Part shown: positions 34,181-43,351 of the stretch, piece after piece | Layout of the letters: every line of letters begins with the position of its first letter | Position numbering within the stretch: position 1 is the stretch's first letter | Assembly (NCBI GenBank): GCA_964581295.1 | Contig: CAZONX010000002.1 | Span: 1 to 64,000, forward strand | Source: JAHEEL01 sp964581295 | GTDB lineage: Bacteria > Actinomycetota > Acidimicrobiia > Spongiisociales > UBA5794 | Length of the DNA: 64,000 bases | Reading direction: 5' to 3' | The notes under the pieces: generated by a model | Databases searched by the model: none | What the model saw: only the letters and a program-made list of their open reading frames with translations | Told to the model about the DNA's origin: nothing | Position numbers and translations under genes: made by a program

Positions 34181-35041
34181 ATGCGCATCGCTCCGTTGCT
34201 CGTGTCCGTCGCCCTCGCGGCTGCGGCATGCACGAGCACCGATGTGCAGGATGCCACCACGACTACCGAGGCTCTGGCCACGACGTCGACCGTTGCGTCC
34301 GACGCCCCGGCATGCCTCGCCGGCGAGATGCCGTTCGTCGACGATGGCACCGTCGCCGCTCTCGACAGCCAGGGCCAAGACGCCAAGGCCATCGGCGGCA
34401 TTCGCTGGTACCCCCTCGAGGGGTGTGAACGCATTGAGATCGAGTTCCTCTCGGCAACAGGCGCTCCGGCGACGCGCATCGGGCCTGTCGGCGTGTCGAT
34501 GCTGTCGGACCCCGGCATCGTTCGCGTCGCTTTGGCCGATGCCATCGTGGAATCGGCCGTGGCGGATACCACGCTCGACGGAACGCTCATCGAACACTGG
34601 TATGTGGTCGAGGACGGCGAGGACGGACTCGTCATCGACTTCCACTTGAACGAACGTGCCGCGGCGCGGGCGTTCACCACCACATCGCCAGCCCGGTTGG
34701 TGATCGACATGCGGCGAACCGGGGATGATCGACCCCTGGCATCGCCGCTGTCGAGAGGCGGCATCGTCCTGTTGAGTCCGAAGGGCGGCGTCGGCCTCTA
34801 CCCGCTGCAGGTGGCCGGCTACGCGGCGCCAGAGATCGATGCAATTCGCATCCGACTGAGCGATCCGACGGGCGTCGCCATCGACCGGTCCGTCTCGACG
34901 CTTTCGGAGACCCATGTGTGGCATGCCTTCGGCGTCGCTCTGAACGACGGTCCTTCCGGCACCGTCGATCTGCTCGTCGGAACCGTCGACACCACCGGTG
35001 AACCGGTGTTCGGAATCGAAGTCCCCCTGGATCTGCCGTAG
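34181..35041 (+). CDS. Lipoprotein with AMIN-like and Gmad2-like domains
   Basis: The 286-residue protein has a lipoprotein signal with lipobox LAAAAC (Cys17), a Thr/Ser-rich linker, then an AMIN-like domain (about 75-180: RIEIEFLSATG ... RLVIDMR). The C-terminal part (about 192-286) resembles the Gmad2 immunoglobulin-like domain seen in spore-germination and envelope proteins (VLLSPKGGVGLYPLQVAGYA ... VPLDLP). It is probably an envelope or cell wall binding lipoprotein. The Gmad2 call is weaker than the AMIN call. Confidence 0.8.
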   Translation: MRIAPLLVSVALAAAACTSTDVQDATTTTEALATTSTVASDAPACLAGEMPFVDDGTVAALDSQGQDAKAIGGIRWYPLEGCERIEIEFLSATGAPATRIGPVGVSMLSDPGIVRVALADAIVESAVADTTLDGTLIEHWYVVEDGEDGLVIDFHLNERAAARAFTTTSPARLVIDMRRTGDDRPLASPLSRGGIVLLSPKGGVGLYPLQVAGYAAPEIDAIRIRLSDPTGVAIDRSVSTLSETHVWHAFGVALNDGPSGTVDLLVGTVDTTGEPVFGIEVPLDLP

Positions 35042-35079
35042 AGAAGGAGCAAGACCAAAACCAGTTGGCTCCAACCCGC

Positions 35080-36465
35080 CTAGCCACTCGAAGCGGCGGC
35101 TCCGCACAGATTCGGGGCTGCAACAAGCGGTGGGATGTCCAGGTCCCACAGCTCTCTCGCAAGATCGATGGTGGCGACGGCGCGGAGGGCGATCGAAGGG
35201 CCGATGGGAGTTCGATCGGGGTCGTAGCGCATGATGATGATCGATCCCATCGCTGCCGGGCCGATCTCCATGGTGGCATCGGTCACGCCCTCAGCGTCGA
35301 CGGCCACCGCCCGCCCGTCGACGAACTGAACACCGACGTGTGCAGAATCGTGAGTCCCTGTGAGCGGCAGCAGCGATCCGCCACGGCGCGACTCCTGTGT
35401 CACATCAACAACGAACGCCTCGAGGTCACGAGCGCTAAGTTCGAGGTCGCCCTCGATCAGCATGCGTTCGATCGATTCGAGTGGTACTTCGGTGGCCCGG
35501 GAATGCAGGCGGTGGCCGATGCTGAGTCGCGGGTTGAGCTCGGTGGGCAGGAATCCATCCCGCGTGCACACGCCGTCGATTCCGAATCCGCCGAGGTAGC
35601 CGTGCCGCTCCGCCAGCAGGGTCCCGACCCGGCGCGCCGCCTGACGCATCGTGTCGCGGACGGCTGTTGGCGGATTCCAGAAGTTCGCGGCCTGCGCGTA
35701 GGCGAATTCGGGGAGCGACGCGTGGCGCAGGATGATCATCTCGATCGGCAGAAACACCGCCACTCCGTCGTTCGTGATGAATCCATGGATCGAGCACGGG
35801 ATTCCATCGAGGAACGGCATCACACGCACGTCAACAGCATGATCGGCAAACCAATCGACCGCCGGCTTCACATCGGCGGGGCTGCGAACCCAACGGGCGT
35901 ACTCGCCGCCCCCATGCCATCCCTCGGTGTTGTCCGCCACCCAAACCGTGCCGAGATCCGACGCCAATGCGCTGGCAGCGTCGGCTGCCTCGTTCACCGG
36001 CACCACAACCGCGGGAGCGCGTCTGACCCCGGCGTCGTCCCACAGACGATCGACCGTCGTCTTGTCTTCGAGCGCACCCCACGACTCCGGGCGCGCTCCA
36101 TAGACCGGCCTGCCGGCCAGGGTCGAGCAGCGGCTGAAGCCGGCGCCGAGCACCTGCGCCTCGTGATCGGGATCGAACGTCTCCACGGCGGCAAGCAGCT
36201 CGTCTGACGGCTGTTCGACCGATTCGAGGAACGCCCGGACGCCTCGCATCACTGTGTCCTCGCTCACCCGGGTGTAGTAGAACCGATTGGCCTTCGGTAG
36301 GTCGCCCACGCCTTCGACGCCGGCCACGATCATCACCCCGGCAGCGCCCCATTCATCCAGTAGACCGGCCAGCGCGGTTGCCCCCGCCGCGGCGTCCGCG
36401 GCAAGAATCCACTTCCGATCGCGATGAAGGTCGGCGACATCGCTCTTCACCCGTTCGAGGTCCAT
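35080..36465 (-). CDS. Orphan ATP-grasp domain protein
   Basis: The 461-residue protein has an ATP-grasp core: a Lys-containing region near EDKTTVDRLWDDAG, a central stretch with VRVMPFLDGIPCSIHGFI, and the metal-binding GFGIDGVCTRDGFLPTELNP. An N-terminal Rossmann-like part (about 1-120) precedes it and an 80-residue domain follows. Such enzymes join a carboxylate to an amine or thiol, but I recognise no subfamily. It stands alone between convergent and divergent neighbours, so context gives no substrate. Confidence 0.8.
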   Translation of the reverse strand: MDLERVKSDVADLHRDRKWILAADAAAGATALAGLLDEWGAAGVMIVAGVEGVGDLPKANRFYYTRVSEDTVMRGVRAFLESVEQPSDELLAAVETFDPDHEAQVLGAGFSRCSTLAGRPVYGARPESWGALEDKTTVDRLWDDAGVRRAPAVVVPVNEAADAASALASDLGTVWVADNTEGWHGGGEYARWVRSPADVKPAVDWFADHAVDVRVMPFLDGIPCSIHGFITNDGVAVFLPIEMIILRHASLPEFAYAQAANFWNPPTAVRDTMRQAARRVGTLLAERHGYLGGFGIDGVCTRDGFLPTELNPRLSIGHRLHSRATEVPLESIERMLIEGDLELSARDLEAFVVDVTQESRRGGSLLPLTGTHDSAHVGVQFVDGRAVAVDAEGVTDATMEIGPAAMGSIIIMRYDPDRTPIGPSIALRAVATIDLARELWDLDIPPLVAAPNLCGAAASSG

Positions 36466-36750
36466 AGGAAGAGCCTACGCCCGATCGCCCGACCGAGCCC
36501 TCAGGCCGTCGGTAGCCGGTAGTCGCCCAGCACGCGCCTCCTCCCGCTCTGCGCGTCTCCTCCCCATCAGGGGGAGTTGGCAGCGCCGCCAGGCGCTGAC
36601 GGAGGGGGTCAAACAGATCCCGTCACGATCCCCGGCGCTTTGGCGCAGGTTCTTCCGTCCCCCAAACTGCGTTGGGGGGACGCGAATCCGCTCCCGCGGA
36701 TGCGCAGGGGGGCTGTGTTGCGGATGCGCGGGGCTCGGGGACCGAGGAGT
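36466..36750. repeat. Hairpin cluster of a palindromic interspersed repeat
   Basis: This non-coding stretch contains at least three stems: CTCCCC/GGGGAG (36560-36576), CAGCGCC/GGCGCTG (36581-36598) and CGTCCCCC/GGGGGACG (36656-36682, loop AAACTGCGT). The last resembles the hairpin at 26821-26847. GTAGCCGGTAGTCGCC near 36508 also resembles the heptad repeats. No gene is supported. Confidence 0.6.
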
Positions 36751-37209
36751 GTCCAGCAACAGGCGCTGTCCTCGGAGCTGCTCGAGTCGCTCGTCGCCGA
36801 GCTGTTCGGCTAAGCCGGCGACTGGTTCAACGGTGACGACGCCATCGGCAGCCTCGACGTGATCTGGAACAATGCCCTGAGCGACGGTCGCGCCATCAAG
36901 CCACGCATCGGACTTTTCAGCGTCATTGTCGACGCTACAGCCCTCGATGAGTCACTCCGCACGATGTGGCGCAGCACCGTCACCCAGTCCCGGATGGACG
37001 CGACCGCCGAAGCGATACGACGCGACCAGGTCGCCGGTGGGGTCCGGCCAAGCCTCGATCCCGATGCCACCGCACTCGCCCTCACGCTGATGAGTGAACA
37101 GTTCGCCCTGGAGGTACTCGGACGCCAGGAGGCCGAACCCGAACAATGCGCCGCGATTCTTACGCCCATCTGGGACGCCGTTCTCTTCGGTGTCGACAAC
37201 TCCGGTTGA
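36751..37209 (+). pseudogene. Decayed TetR-family regulator (C-terminal part)
   Basis: In one frame the sequence reads VQQQALSSELLESLVAELFG, a TAA stop (36811-36813), then AGDWFNGDDAIGSLDVIWNN and a typical TetR C-terminal ligand domain through ILTPIWDAVLFGV. The in-frame stop and the absence of any helix-turn-helix upstream, where hairpin repeats lie instead, show that the gene is broken. An ATG-started frame at 36859 could still yield a 116-residue fragment without a DNA-binding domain. Confidence 0.75.
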
Positions 37210-37305
37210 GCCGAGAGACAACTATTCCACCCACTCGAGCCGACTTGCGAGAGAGCGCCACATCCTCTGAGCCAGAGCGGGCGAATCAGGACCGCGGGCC
37301 CTCTG

Positions 37306-37325
37306 CCCATGTCGGCGAACATGGG
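37306..37325 (+). terminator. Small hairpin after the TetR remnant
   Basis: CCCATGT (37306-37312) and ACATGGG (37319-37325) pair around a 6-base loop. It lies between the TetR remnant and the aldo/keto reductase gene. No T-tract follows. Confidence 0.3.
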
Positions 37326-37441
37326 TGGATCGAGGGCGCATTTGGAGTGGCGAGGCTTGGTCAATCGGGTTGTCGTCATGGGGCAGTGTGAGCCGTCAGC
37401 GTTGCCGGTAGATTGCGCTTCAAGCAACGGACGGGGACTCC

Positions 37442-38473
37442 ATGGAACTCAGATCACTCGGGAGCAGCGGCACGTCGGTGAGTGCGCTCGGTCTCGGCAC
37501 GATGACATTCGGGAGCGAGACCGACGAGGCGGGAGCGCACACCCAACTGGACATGTTTCTGGAAGCCGGCGGCACCTTCGTCGATACCGCCGACGTCTAC
37601 GGACGCGGCGCGTCGGAGGAGATCATCGGTTCGTGGCTGAAGTCCTCCCAGCTGCGCGAGTCGATCGTTCTGACGACCAAGGGCCGATTCCCGATGAGCG
37701 ACAATCCGCTCGGCCAAGGTGCGAGCAGGCGATATCTCCTCTCCGCGATCGACGCGAGCCTCGGTCGCCTCGGTGTGGACTTCGTCGATCTCTATCAGGT
37801 GCATGGCTGGGACCCGGCCACACCGCTGGCGGAGACGCTCGGAGCGCTCGAGACCATGGTGGAATCCGGCCGGACTCGGCACGTCGGGTGGTCGAACGTC
37901 ACCGCGTGGCAGATGCAGCGAGTCGTTGATCTGTGTGAGCGGGACGGTCTCAGCCCGCCGATCACTCTCCAGCCCCAGTACAACCTGCTCGACCGCACGA
38001 TCGAGCTCGATGTCATGCCGATGTGCCTTGCGAACGGTGTTGGCCTCCTTCCGTGGTCGCCGCTTGGAGGGGGATGGCTGTCTGGGAAGTACCGGGCCGA
38101 CGAACGTCCTGCGGGGGCCACTCGACTGGGAGAAGACCCCAACCGTGGCGTGGAGGCGTACGACGCGCGAAACGTTGACGCAACCTGGAGCATCCTGGGA
38201 GTCGTCGAAGAGATCGCAGCGGATCGAAACGTCTCGATGGCCCAGGTGGCTCTGGCGTGGGTCCGCGACCGACCTACCGTTTCCTCGGTGCTGATCGGTG
38301 CGCGTACCGTTGATCAACTCGGTGACAACCTCGCAAGCTCCGATGTCGTCCTCTCGGATGCCGAATACGCTCGCCTCACCGAGGTATCGGCACCCGGCCT
38401 CCCTCCCTACCCCTACGGGATGATCAGGAAGGCGTGTGGAGAGACGATCTGGGACGACCTCGGAACCACATAG
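37442..38473 (+). CDS. Aldo/keto reductase
   Basis: The 343-residue protein has the AKR TIM-barrel and catalytic tetrad: Asp and Tyr in DTADVYGRG, Lys in VLTTKGRF and His in YQVHGWD. The NADPH-binding C-terminal segments include LLPWSPLGGGWLSGKY and SSVLIGARTVDQL. It resembles the YajO/YhdN-like group that reduces aldehydes. It is a single gene between the TetR remnant and the acetyltransferase gene. A TAGATT hexamer about 30 bases upstream may be its -10 element. Confidence 0.92.
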   Translation: MELRSLGSSGTSVSALGLGTMTFGSETDEAGAHTQLDMFLEAGGTFVDTADVYGRGASEEIIGSWLKSSQLRESIVLTTKGRFPMSDNPLGQGASRRYLLSAIDASLGRLGVDFVDLYQVHGWDPATPLAETLGALETMVESGRTRHVGWSNVTAWQMQRVVDLCERDGLSPPITLQPQYNLLDRTIELDVMPMCLANGVGLLPWSPLGGGWLSGKYRADERPAGATRLGEDPNRGVEAYDARNVDATWSILGVVEEIAADRNVSMAQVALAWVRDRPTVSSVLIGARTVDQLGDNLASSDVVLSDAEYARLTEVSAPGLPPYPYGMIRKACGETIWDDLGTT

Positions 38474-38545
38474 GCGAGCCCGGTGCGCCACACGTGGCCG
38501 GCCCTTGGTGGGCGGAGTGTGGCGGTGTCTGTCAGAATCTCGGGT

Positions 38546-39292
38546 ATGGATGTCGACGCGTATCTGGCACGGATTGGTATCGAGAGCGCCGTCGATCGGT
38601 CGGTCGAGGGGTTGGAGCGACTCCAGCGAGCGCATCTGACGTGGGTTCCGTTCGAGAACCTCGATGTGTTCCGTCGTCGAGGCGTCGGCACAGGAACGGA
38701 TTGGTCGGTGCCGAAGATCGTCCTCCGAGGTCGCGGTGGATGGTGCTACGAGGTCAACGGATCATTCGCCGCGCTGCTCACCGGTCTCGGGTTCTCCGTG
38801 AAGTGGCTGGGAGCGACGGTGATGTTCTCTGGGATTTCGCCGGCGCCGGACCACCTGACGATCGAAGTGACGCTGGATCGGCAGTACCTCGTCGATGTCG
38901 GGTTCGGAGACTCGTTCATCCGTCCCCTGCCGCTCGATAATGAGCGTCCCTATGACGGGGGTACCGGCATGTATCGATTCGAGTTCGACGGCGACACGAC
39001 AACGCTCATCTTCGACGGGCCCGATGGGCCCGAGCCGCAATACCGGTTCGGAGCACACTCGTTCACAGCCGAGGACTTCGATGCGCCGTCACATCGGCTC
39101 CAAACGGAACCAGACGCCAAGTGGACCCAGAGCCCCTTCGCCACCCGCCTCCTCGACGGCGGACCCGATCGGGTGACCCTCCTCAACGACCACATCAGGT
39201 TCCGCCGGGGCGGCGAATGGACCGAACAACCAGTTTCCGCCGGTGACGAGTGGGCGGCGACGCTCTCCGAGTGGTTCAACATGACCCCCTGA
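38546..39292 (+). CDS. nat: Arylamine N-acetyltransferase
   Basis: From the ATG at 38546 the 248-residue protein has the full NAT triad: Cys67 in RGGWCYEVNG, His103 in DHLTIEV and Asp117 in VDVGFGD, plus the family start motif DAYLARIG and WVPFENLDV. NATs acetylate arylamines and hydrazines with acetyl-CoA. It follows the aldo/keto reductase after 72 bases and converges with icmF. Confidence 0.94.
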   Translation: MDVDAYLARIGIESAVDRSVEGLERLQRAHLTWVPFENLDVFRRRGVGTGTDWSVPKIVLRGRGGWCYEVNGSFAALLTGLGFSVKWLGATVMFSGISPAPDHLTIEVTLDRQYLVDVGFGDSFIRPLPLDNERPYDGGTGMYRFEFDGDTTTLIFDGPDGPEPQYRFGAHSFTAEDFDAPSHRLQTEPDAKWTQSPFATRLLDGGPDRVTLLNDHIRFRRGGEWTEQPVSAGDEWAATLSEWFNMTP

Positions 39293-39296
39293 AACC

Positions 39297-39333
39297 GCAG
39301 CACTCAAAGGCGGCAGCGAGTTCGCTGTGCTGC
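39297..39333. terminator. Bidirectional hairpin between nat and icmF
   Basis: An inner stem CAGCG/CGCTG with an AGTT loop (39314-39327) and outer complementary arms GCAGCAC/GTGCTGC lie just past the nat stop. Position between convergent genes fits a terminator. There is no T-tract. Confidence 0.45.
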
Positions 39334-39387
39334 TGCCCATGGGGCCCTGGACGCGAGCGGTGCCCGATTGTGAACGGGCCGCTTCTT

Positions 39388-39408
39388 GACTGGCGACCGG
39401 CGACGCAA
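39388..39408. repeat. Heptad repeats at the icmF 3' end
   Basis: GACTGGC and GACCGGC are two tandem heptads (39388-39401), followed by a partial GACGCAA. They lie directly after the icmF stop codon (TGA on the minus strand, 39409-39411). Confidence 0.6.
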
Positions 39409-42400
39409 TCACATATTCCGGCGGTAGCGTCCTCCGACGTCGTAGAGGGCGTGCGATATCTGGCCGATGGTGCAGAGCTTGGCGGCATCCATCAGGGCAT
39501 CGAACGTGTTGTCGCCCCGGATCGCGGTCTGCTGCAGGCGGGCAAGCGCCGCGGACGATGCCTCCGGATTGCGCTTGCGCACCGCGCGGGCCGCATCGAT
39601 CTGGCGTTGCTTGTCTGCGACTGTCGAACGAATCACCGTGTCGGGAACCACGAAGGGCGAGCCGTCGCGCGACAGGAACGTATTGACGCCGACGATCGGA
39701 AGCTCGCCGCTCGACTTCAGCCGCTCGTAGACCAGCGACTCCTCCTGGATCTTGGACCGCTGGTACATCCGTTCCATCGCCCCGAGCACGCCGCCGCGGT
39801 CGGTGAGGCGATCGAACTCGGCGAGGACCGCCTCCTCGACGATATCGGTGAGTTCCTCGATGATGAACGACCCTTGCAGTGGGTTCTCATTTCGAGCGAG
39901 GCCGAGCTCCCGATTGATAATGAGCTGGATCGCCAGGGCTCTCCGGACCGACTCCTCGGTCGGGGTGGTGATCGCCTCGTCATAGGCATTGGTGTGCAGC
40001 GAATTGCAATTGTCGTAGACCGCGTAGAGCGCCTGAAGGGTCGTGCGGATGTCGTTGAAGCCGATCTCCTGGGCGTGGAGCGAGCGCCCGGAGGTCTGCA
40101 CGTGGTACTTCAGCTTCTGCGAGCGCTCCGCCGCCCCGTATCGGTCGCGCATCGCCTTGGCCCAGATCCGGCGTGCCACGCGCCCGACCACGGAGTATTC
40201 GGCGTCGATGCCGTTCGAGAAGAAGAACGAGAGATGCGGGGCGAATGTGTCGATCGCCATCCCCCGAGCCAAGAAGTACTCGACGAACGTGAACCCATTG
40301 GCCAGCGTGAACGCAAGCTGGGTGATGGGGTTCGCCCCGGCCTCGGCCATGTGGTACCCGGATACCGACACCGAGTAGAAGTTGCCGACAGCGTGGTCGA
40401 TGAAGTACTGCTGAATGTCACCCTGCATGCGCAGCGCAAACTCGGTCGAGAAGATGCAGGTGTTCTGGGCCTGGTCCTCTTTGAGGATGTCGGCCTGGAT
40501 CGTCCCGCGGACGCGCGAAAGCGTGTCGGCCTTGATCCGTTGACAGGTCTCGGCCGGGAGCACCTCGTCGCCGGTGATCCCAAGCAGCATGAGTCCAAGC
40601 CCGTCGTTGCCCGCAGGCAGGTCTCCCTCATACGTCGGCCGTGGCAGCCCTCGCCGGTCGAATCGTTCGACGAGGATCTGCTCCACGTCGCCTTCGAGTC
40701 CGTGCTGCGTGATGTAGCGCTCGCACTGCTGATCGACCGCTGCGTTCAGGAAGAATCCCAGCATCATCGGTGCAGGGCCATTGATCGTCATCGACACGGA
40801 CGTCGACGGGTCGAGGAGGTCGAATCCCGAGTAGAGCTTCTTGGCGTCATCGAGTGACGCCACCGACACACCCGAGTTGCCGATCTTGCCGTAGATGTCC
40901 GGGCGTTCGTCCGGGTCCTCTCCGTAGAGGGTCACGGAGTCGAACGCGGTGGAGAGTCGGATTGCCGGCATGTCGCGAGAGACGTAGTGGAACCTGCGGT
41001 TGGTCTGCTCCGGCCCGCCCTCCCCTGCGAACATTCGCGTCGGATCCTCGGCGGCGCGCTTGAATGGGAAGACGCCGGCTGTGAACGGGAAGCTGCCTGG
41101 GAGATTCTCCTGGAGCCCCCAGCGCACGCGGTCGCCCCACCCGGTGAAGCGAGGCAGGGCAACCTTCGGGATTCGCGTACCGGAGAGCGTCGTTGTCGCG
41201 GCCTCGACCTCGATGTCCCGTCCGCGCACCGCGTACGTCACGGAATCGGCCGAGTACACCTTTTCGAGGGAATCCCACTCGTCGAGGACGCTCGCGGCGA
41301 ACGGATCGAGCGCCGCTTTCGCCCGGCCGGCAGCCAGATCGAGCGCGTCGTCACCACAGCGTTGGGCCACCACGGTGAATGCCTGTGCATCGGTGGCAAG
41401 GAATGCCTGCTCGACAACCCCATCGTTGTAGGTTCGGATCACGTCGGCGATCTCCGAGAGATATCGCACACGATCGCGCGGGATCACCGGATCTTCACCG
41501 CCGTGATCAATTCGGAGATCGATGGTTGAGGCGAAGCCGCCGCTGCTGTGCCCGTCGATTGCCCGCATCAGGGCTCGGTAGAAGCGGTTCGTACCGGCGT
41601 CGTTGAAGTGGGATGCGACGGTGGAGTAGACCGGGAGGTCATCGTCGAGAATCTCGAATGCCTTGTGGTTTCTTCGGTACTGCTTTCGCACGTCGCGAAC
41701 TGCGTCGTCGGCGCCGCGGCGGTCGCTCTTGTTCACCACCACGAGGTCGGCGTAGTCGAGCATGTCGACCTTCTCGAGCTGGCTTGCGGCGCCGTACTCG
41801 GGGGTCATCACGTAGAGGGCCACGTCGGCGTGGTCGACGATTTCGGTGTCGGCCTGACCGATGCCAGACGTTTCGAGGATCACGAGGTCGTATCCCGCAA
41901 TCTTGACGAGATCCACGGCCGCCGCCACGTGCGGAGACAGAGCGAGGTTCGCCTGTCGAGTGGCGAGCGAACGCATGAAGACCCGCGGATTGGTGGCGGA
42001 GTTCATCCGGATCCGGTCGCCGAGCAGCGCCCCGCCTGAGCGACGGCGCGATGGGTCCACCGAAACGATGCCGATTGTCCGGTCTGGGAAGTCGGAGAGG
42101 TAGCGCACGACGATCTCGTCGATAAGCGAGGACTTGCCCGCGCCACCTGTCCCGGTGATGCCCACGACCGGCGTGGTCAGCAACGTCGCTGCGGAGCGAG
42201 CAGCGGTGGCGATGGCGCCGTCGGTCTCCTGTTCGGCAAGCGAGATCATCCGGCCAACAAGGGCGGGCGTGTTCGTGGCGAGGTCGGCGATCTCGGGAGC
42301 GCCAATCTCGGCCACCGAGAAGTCCGCCCGCGCCAACAGATCGTCGATCATGCCCTGAAGCCCGAGCTTGCGCCCGTCGTCCGGCGTGTAGATCCGCTCG

Positions 42401-42741
42401 ATGCCGGTCCGTTCGAGCTCGGCGGCTTCGTCGGGAAGGATCGTCCCCCCGCCACCACCGAAGATCTTCACATGGGGGGCGCCGGCCTCATCGAGGAGCC
42501 GGCGGACATAGCCGAAGAACTCCATGTGTCCGCCTTGATAGGACGTGATGGCGACCGCCTGGGCGTCCTCTTCGATGGCTGCGGAGGCGATGTCGGCGGC
42601 CGATCGGTCGTGGCCGAGATGGATGATCTCGGCGCCGGTCGACTGCAAGATGCGCCGCATGATGTTGATCGCGGCGTCATGACCATCGAACAACGACGTG
42701 GCGGTAACGATGCGAACATGATGACGCGGTTCGTACGGCAC
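39409..42741 (-). CDS. icmF: Fused isobutyryl-CoA mutase IcmF
   Basis: The 1110-residue protein joins three parts in IcmF order: a B12-binding domain with SLFDGHDAAINIMRR near the start, a MeaB-like GTPase chaperone with P-loop GITGTGGAGKSS and VSVDPSRRRSGGALLGDR, and a C-terminal acyl-CoA mutase domain (from about residue 550). It interconverts isobutyryl-CoA and n-butyryl-CoA using adenosylcobalamin. I chose GTG at 42741, 6 bases after a TATCCT hexamer; TTG at 42792 is the alternative. It lies downstream of rimM but is probably transcribed from its own promoter. Confidence 0.95.
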   Translation of the reverse strand: MPYEPRHHVRIVTATSLFDGHDAAINIMRRILQSTGAEIIHLGHDRSAADIASAAIEEDAQAVAITSYQGGHMEFFGYVRRLLDEAGAPHVKIFGGGGGTILPDEAAELERTGIERIYTPDDGRKLGLQGMIDDLLARADFSVAEIGAPEIADLATNTPALVGRMISLAEQETDGAIATAARSAATLLTTPVVGITGTGGAGKSSLIDEIVVRYLSDFPDRTIGIVSVDPSRRRSGGALLGDRIRMNSATNPRVFMRSLATRQANLALSPHVAAAVDLVKIAGYDLVILETSGIGQADTEIVDHADVALYVMTPEYGAASQLEKVDMLDYADLVVVNKSDRRGADDAVRDVRKQYRRNHKAFEILDDDLPVYSTVASHFNDAGTNRFYRALMRAIDGHSSGGFASTIDLRIDHGGEDPVIPRDRVRYLSEIADVIRTYNDGVVEQAFLATDAQAFTVVAQRCGDDALDLAAGRAKAALDPFAASVLDEWDSLEKVYSADSVTYAVRGRDIEVEAATTTLSGTRIPKVALPRFTGWGDRVRWGLQENLPGSFPFTAGVFPFKRAAEDPTRMFAGEGGPEQTNRRFHYVSRDMPAIRLSTAFDSVTLYGEDPDERPDIYGKIGNSGVSVASLDDAKKLYSGFDLLDPSTSVSMTINGPAPMMLGFFLNAAVDQQCERYITQHGLEGDVEQILVERFDRRGLPRPTYEGDLPAGNDGLGLMLLGITGDEVLPAETCQRIKADTLSRVRGTIQADILKEDQAQNTCIFSTEFALRMQGDIQQYFIDHAVGNFYSVSVSGYHMAEAGANPITQLAFTLANGFTFVEYFLARGMAIDTFAPHLSFFFSNGIDAEYSVVGRVARRIWAKAMRDRYGAAERSQKLKYHVQTSGRSLHAQEIGFNDIRTTLQALYAVYDNCNSLHTNAYDEAITTPTEESVRRALAIQLIINRELGLARNENPLQGSFIIEELTDIVEEAVLAEFDRLTDRGGVLGAMERMYQRSKIQEESLVYERLKSSGELPIVGVNTFLSRDGSPFVVPDTVIRSTVADKQRQIDAARAVRKRNPEASSAALARLQQTAIRGDNTFDALMDAAKLCTIGQISHALYDVGGRYRRNM

Positions 42742-42747
42742 GACCCC

Positions 42748-42753
42748 AGGATA
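42748..42753 (-). promoter_or_regulatory. -10 element of icmF (leaderless)
   Basis: The minus strand reads TATCCT with 6 bases before GTG at 42741, the same spacing as cofG and the lipoprotein gene. This supports the GTG as the true start. Confidence 0.5.
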
Positions 42754-42840
42754 CGTCCCGGATCCCGTCCCAGCATCGATCTCTCCGATCAATGCGGGAT
42801 CGCGGCGTTGCCTGCGACCGACATCAGGCCAACGAATCGG

Positions 42841-43350
42841 TCAGGGTGATTCGAGGAGACCGGCCGGCGCGGTGAGCACCACTAGGCGTGCTTCGAGGTC
42901 AATGGTCGGAACGATGGCATCGACGAACGGCACTTCGAAGCGTCCATCATCGGTGCGCACGGCCAGGCGGTCCTGTGCTGCGCCGAACTCAACCGCTTCG
43001 ACCACGCCGATTGCTGTACCGGCCTCGTCCACCACGGCGCACCCGACGAGTTCGTCTGGCCAGAATTCGTCATCATCGAGGTCACGCCGCTCGTCGCTCT
43101 CGATCGTGAACGAGGTCCCTCTCAGGACTTCCGATGCAGAGCGATCGTTGACGTCCGCGAATTGCACAAGAAGATCATCACGGTAGGGCGCAGCATCGAC
43201 GACCGTGTAGGGCCTCGGAGGCTCGTGGTCGCTGAGCAACACGGCACCCGGCGTCCAACGATTCGCGGGATCGTCCGTGAGCGGTCGGACCACAACGGCA
43301 CCATTGATCCCATGGGCCCTTCGCACATAGCCGACAAGGATTCGGTCCAC
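42841..43350 (-). CDS. rimM: 16S rRNA processing protein RimM
   Basis: The 169-residue protein has the RimM start ILVGYVRRAHGINGAVVVRP and the PRC-barrel segments ELVGCAVVDEAGTAIGVVE and VPFVDAIVPTIDLEARLVVL. RimM helps 30S maturation at the 3' domain of 16S rRNA. The GTG at 43350 lies one base after the khpA stop; a longer frame overlaps khpA. Its usual neighbour trmD is displaced by the accessory block. Confidence 0.95.
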   Translation of the reverse strand: MDRILVGYVRRAHGINGAVVVRPLTDDPANRWTPGAVLLSDHEPPRPYTVVDAAPYRDDLLVQFADVNDRSASEVLRGTSFTIESDERRDLDDDEFWPDELVGCAVVDEAGTAIGVVEAVEFGAAQDRLAVRTDDGRFEVPFVDAIVPTIDLEARLVVLTAPAGLLESP

Positions 43351-43351
43351 G

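Noticed and set aside
36475..36759. Minus-strand open frame of 94 codons over the hairpin cluster
   Set aside because: It translates palindromic repeat DNA into low-complexity Arg/Pro-rich sequence; not a credible protein.
39250..40857. 535-residue plus-strand open frame opposite icmF
   Set aside because: icmF domains are clear on the minus strand; this frame is a high-GC shadow.
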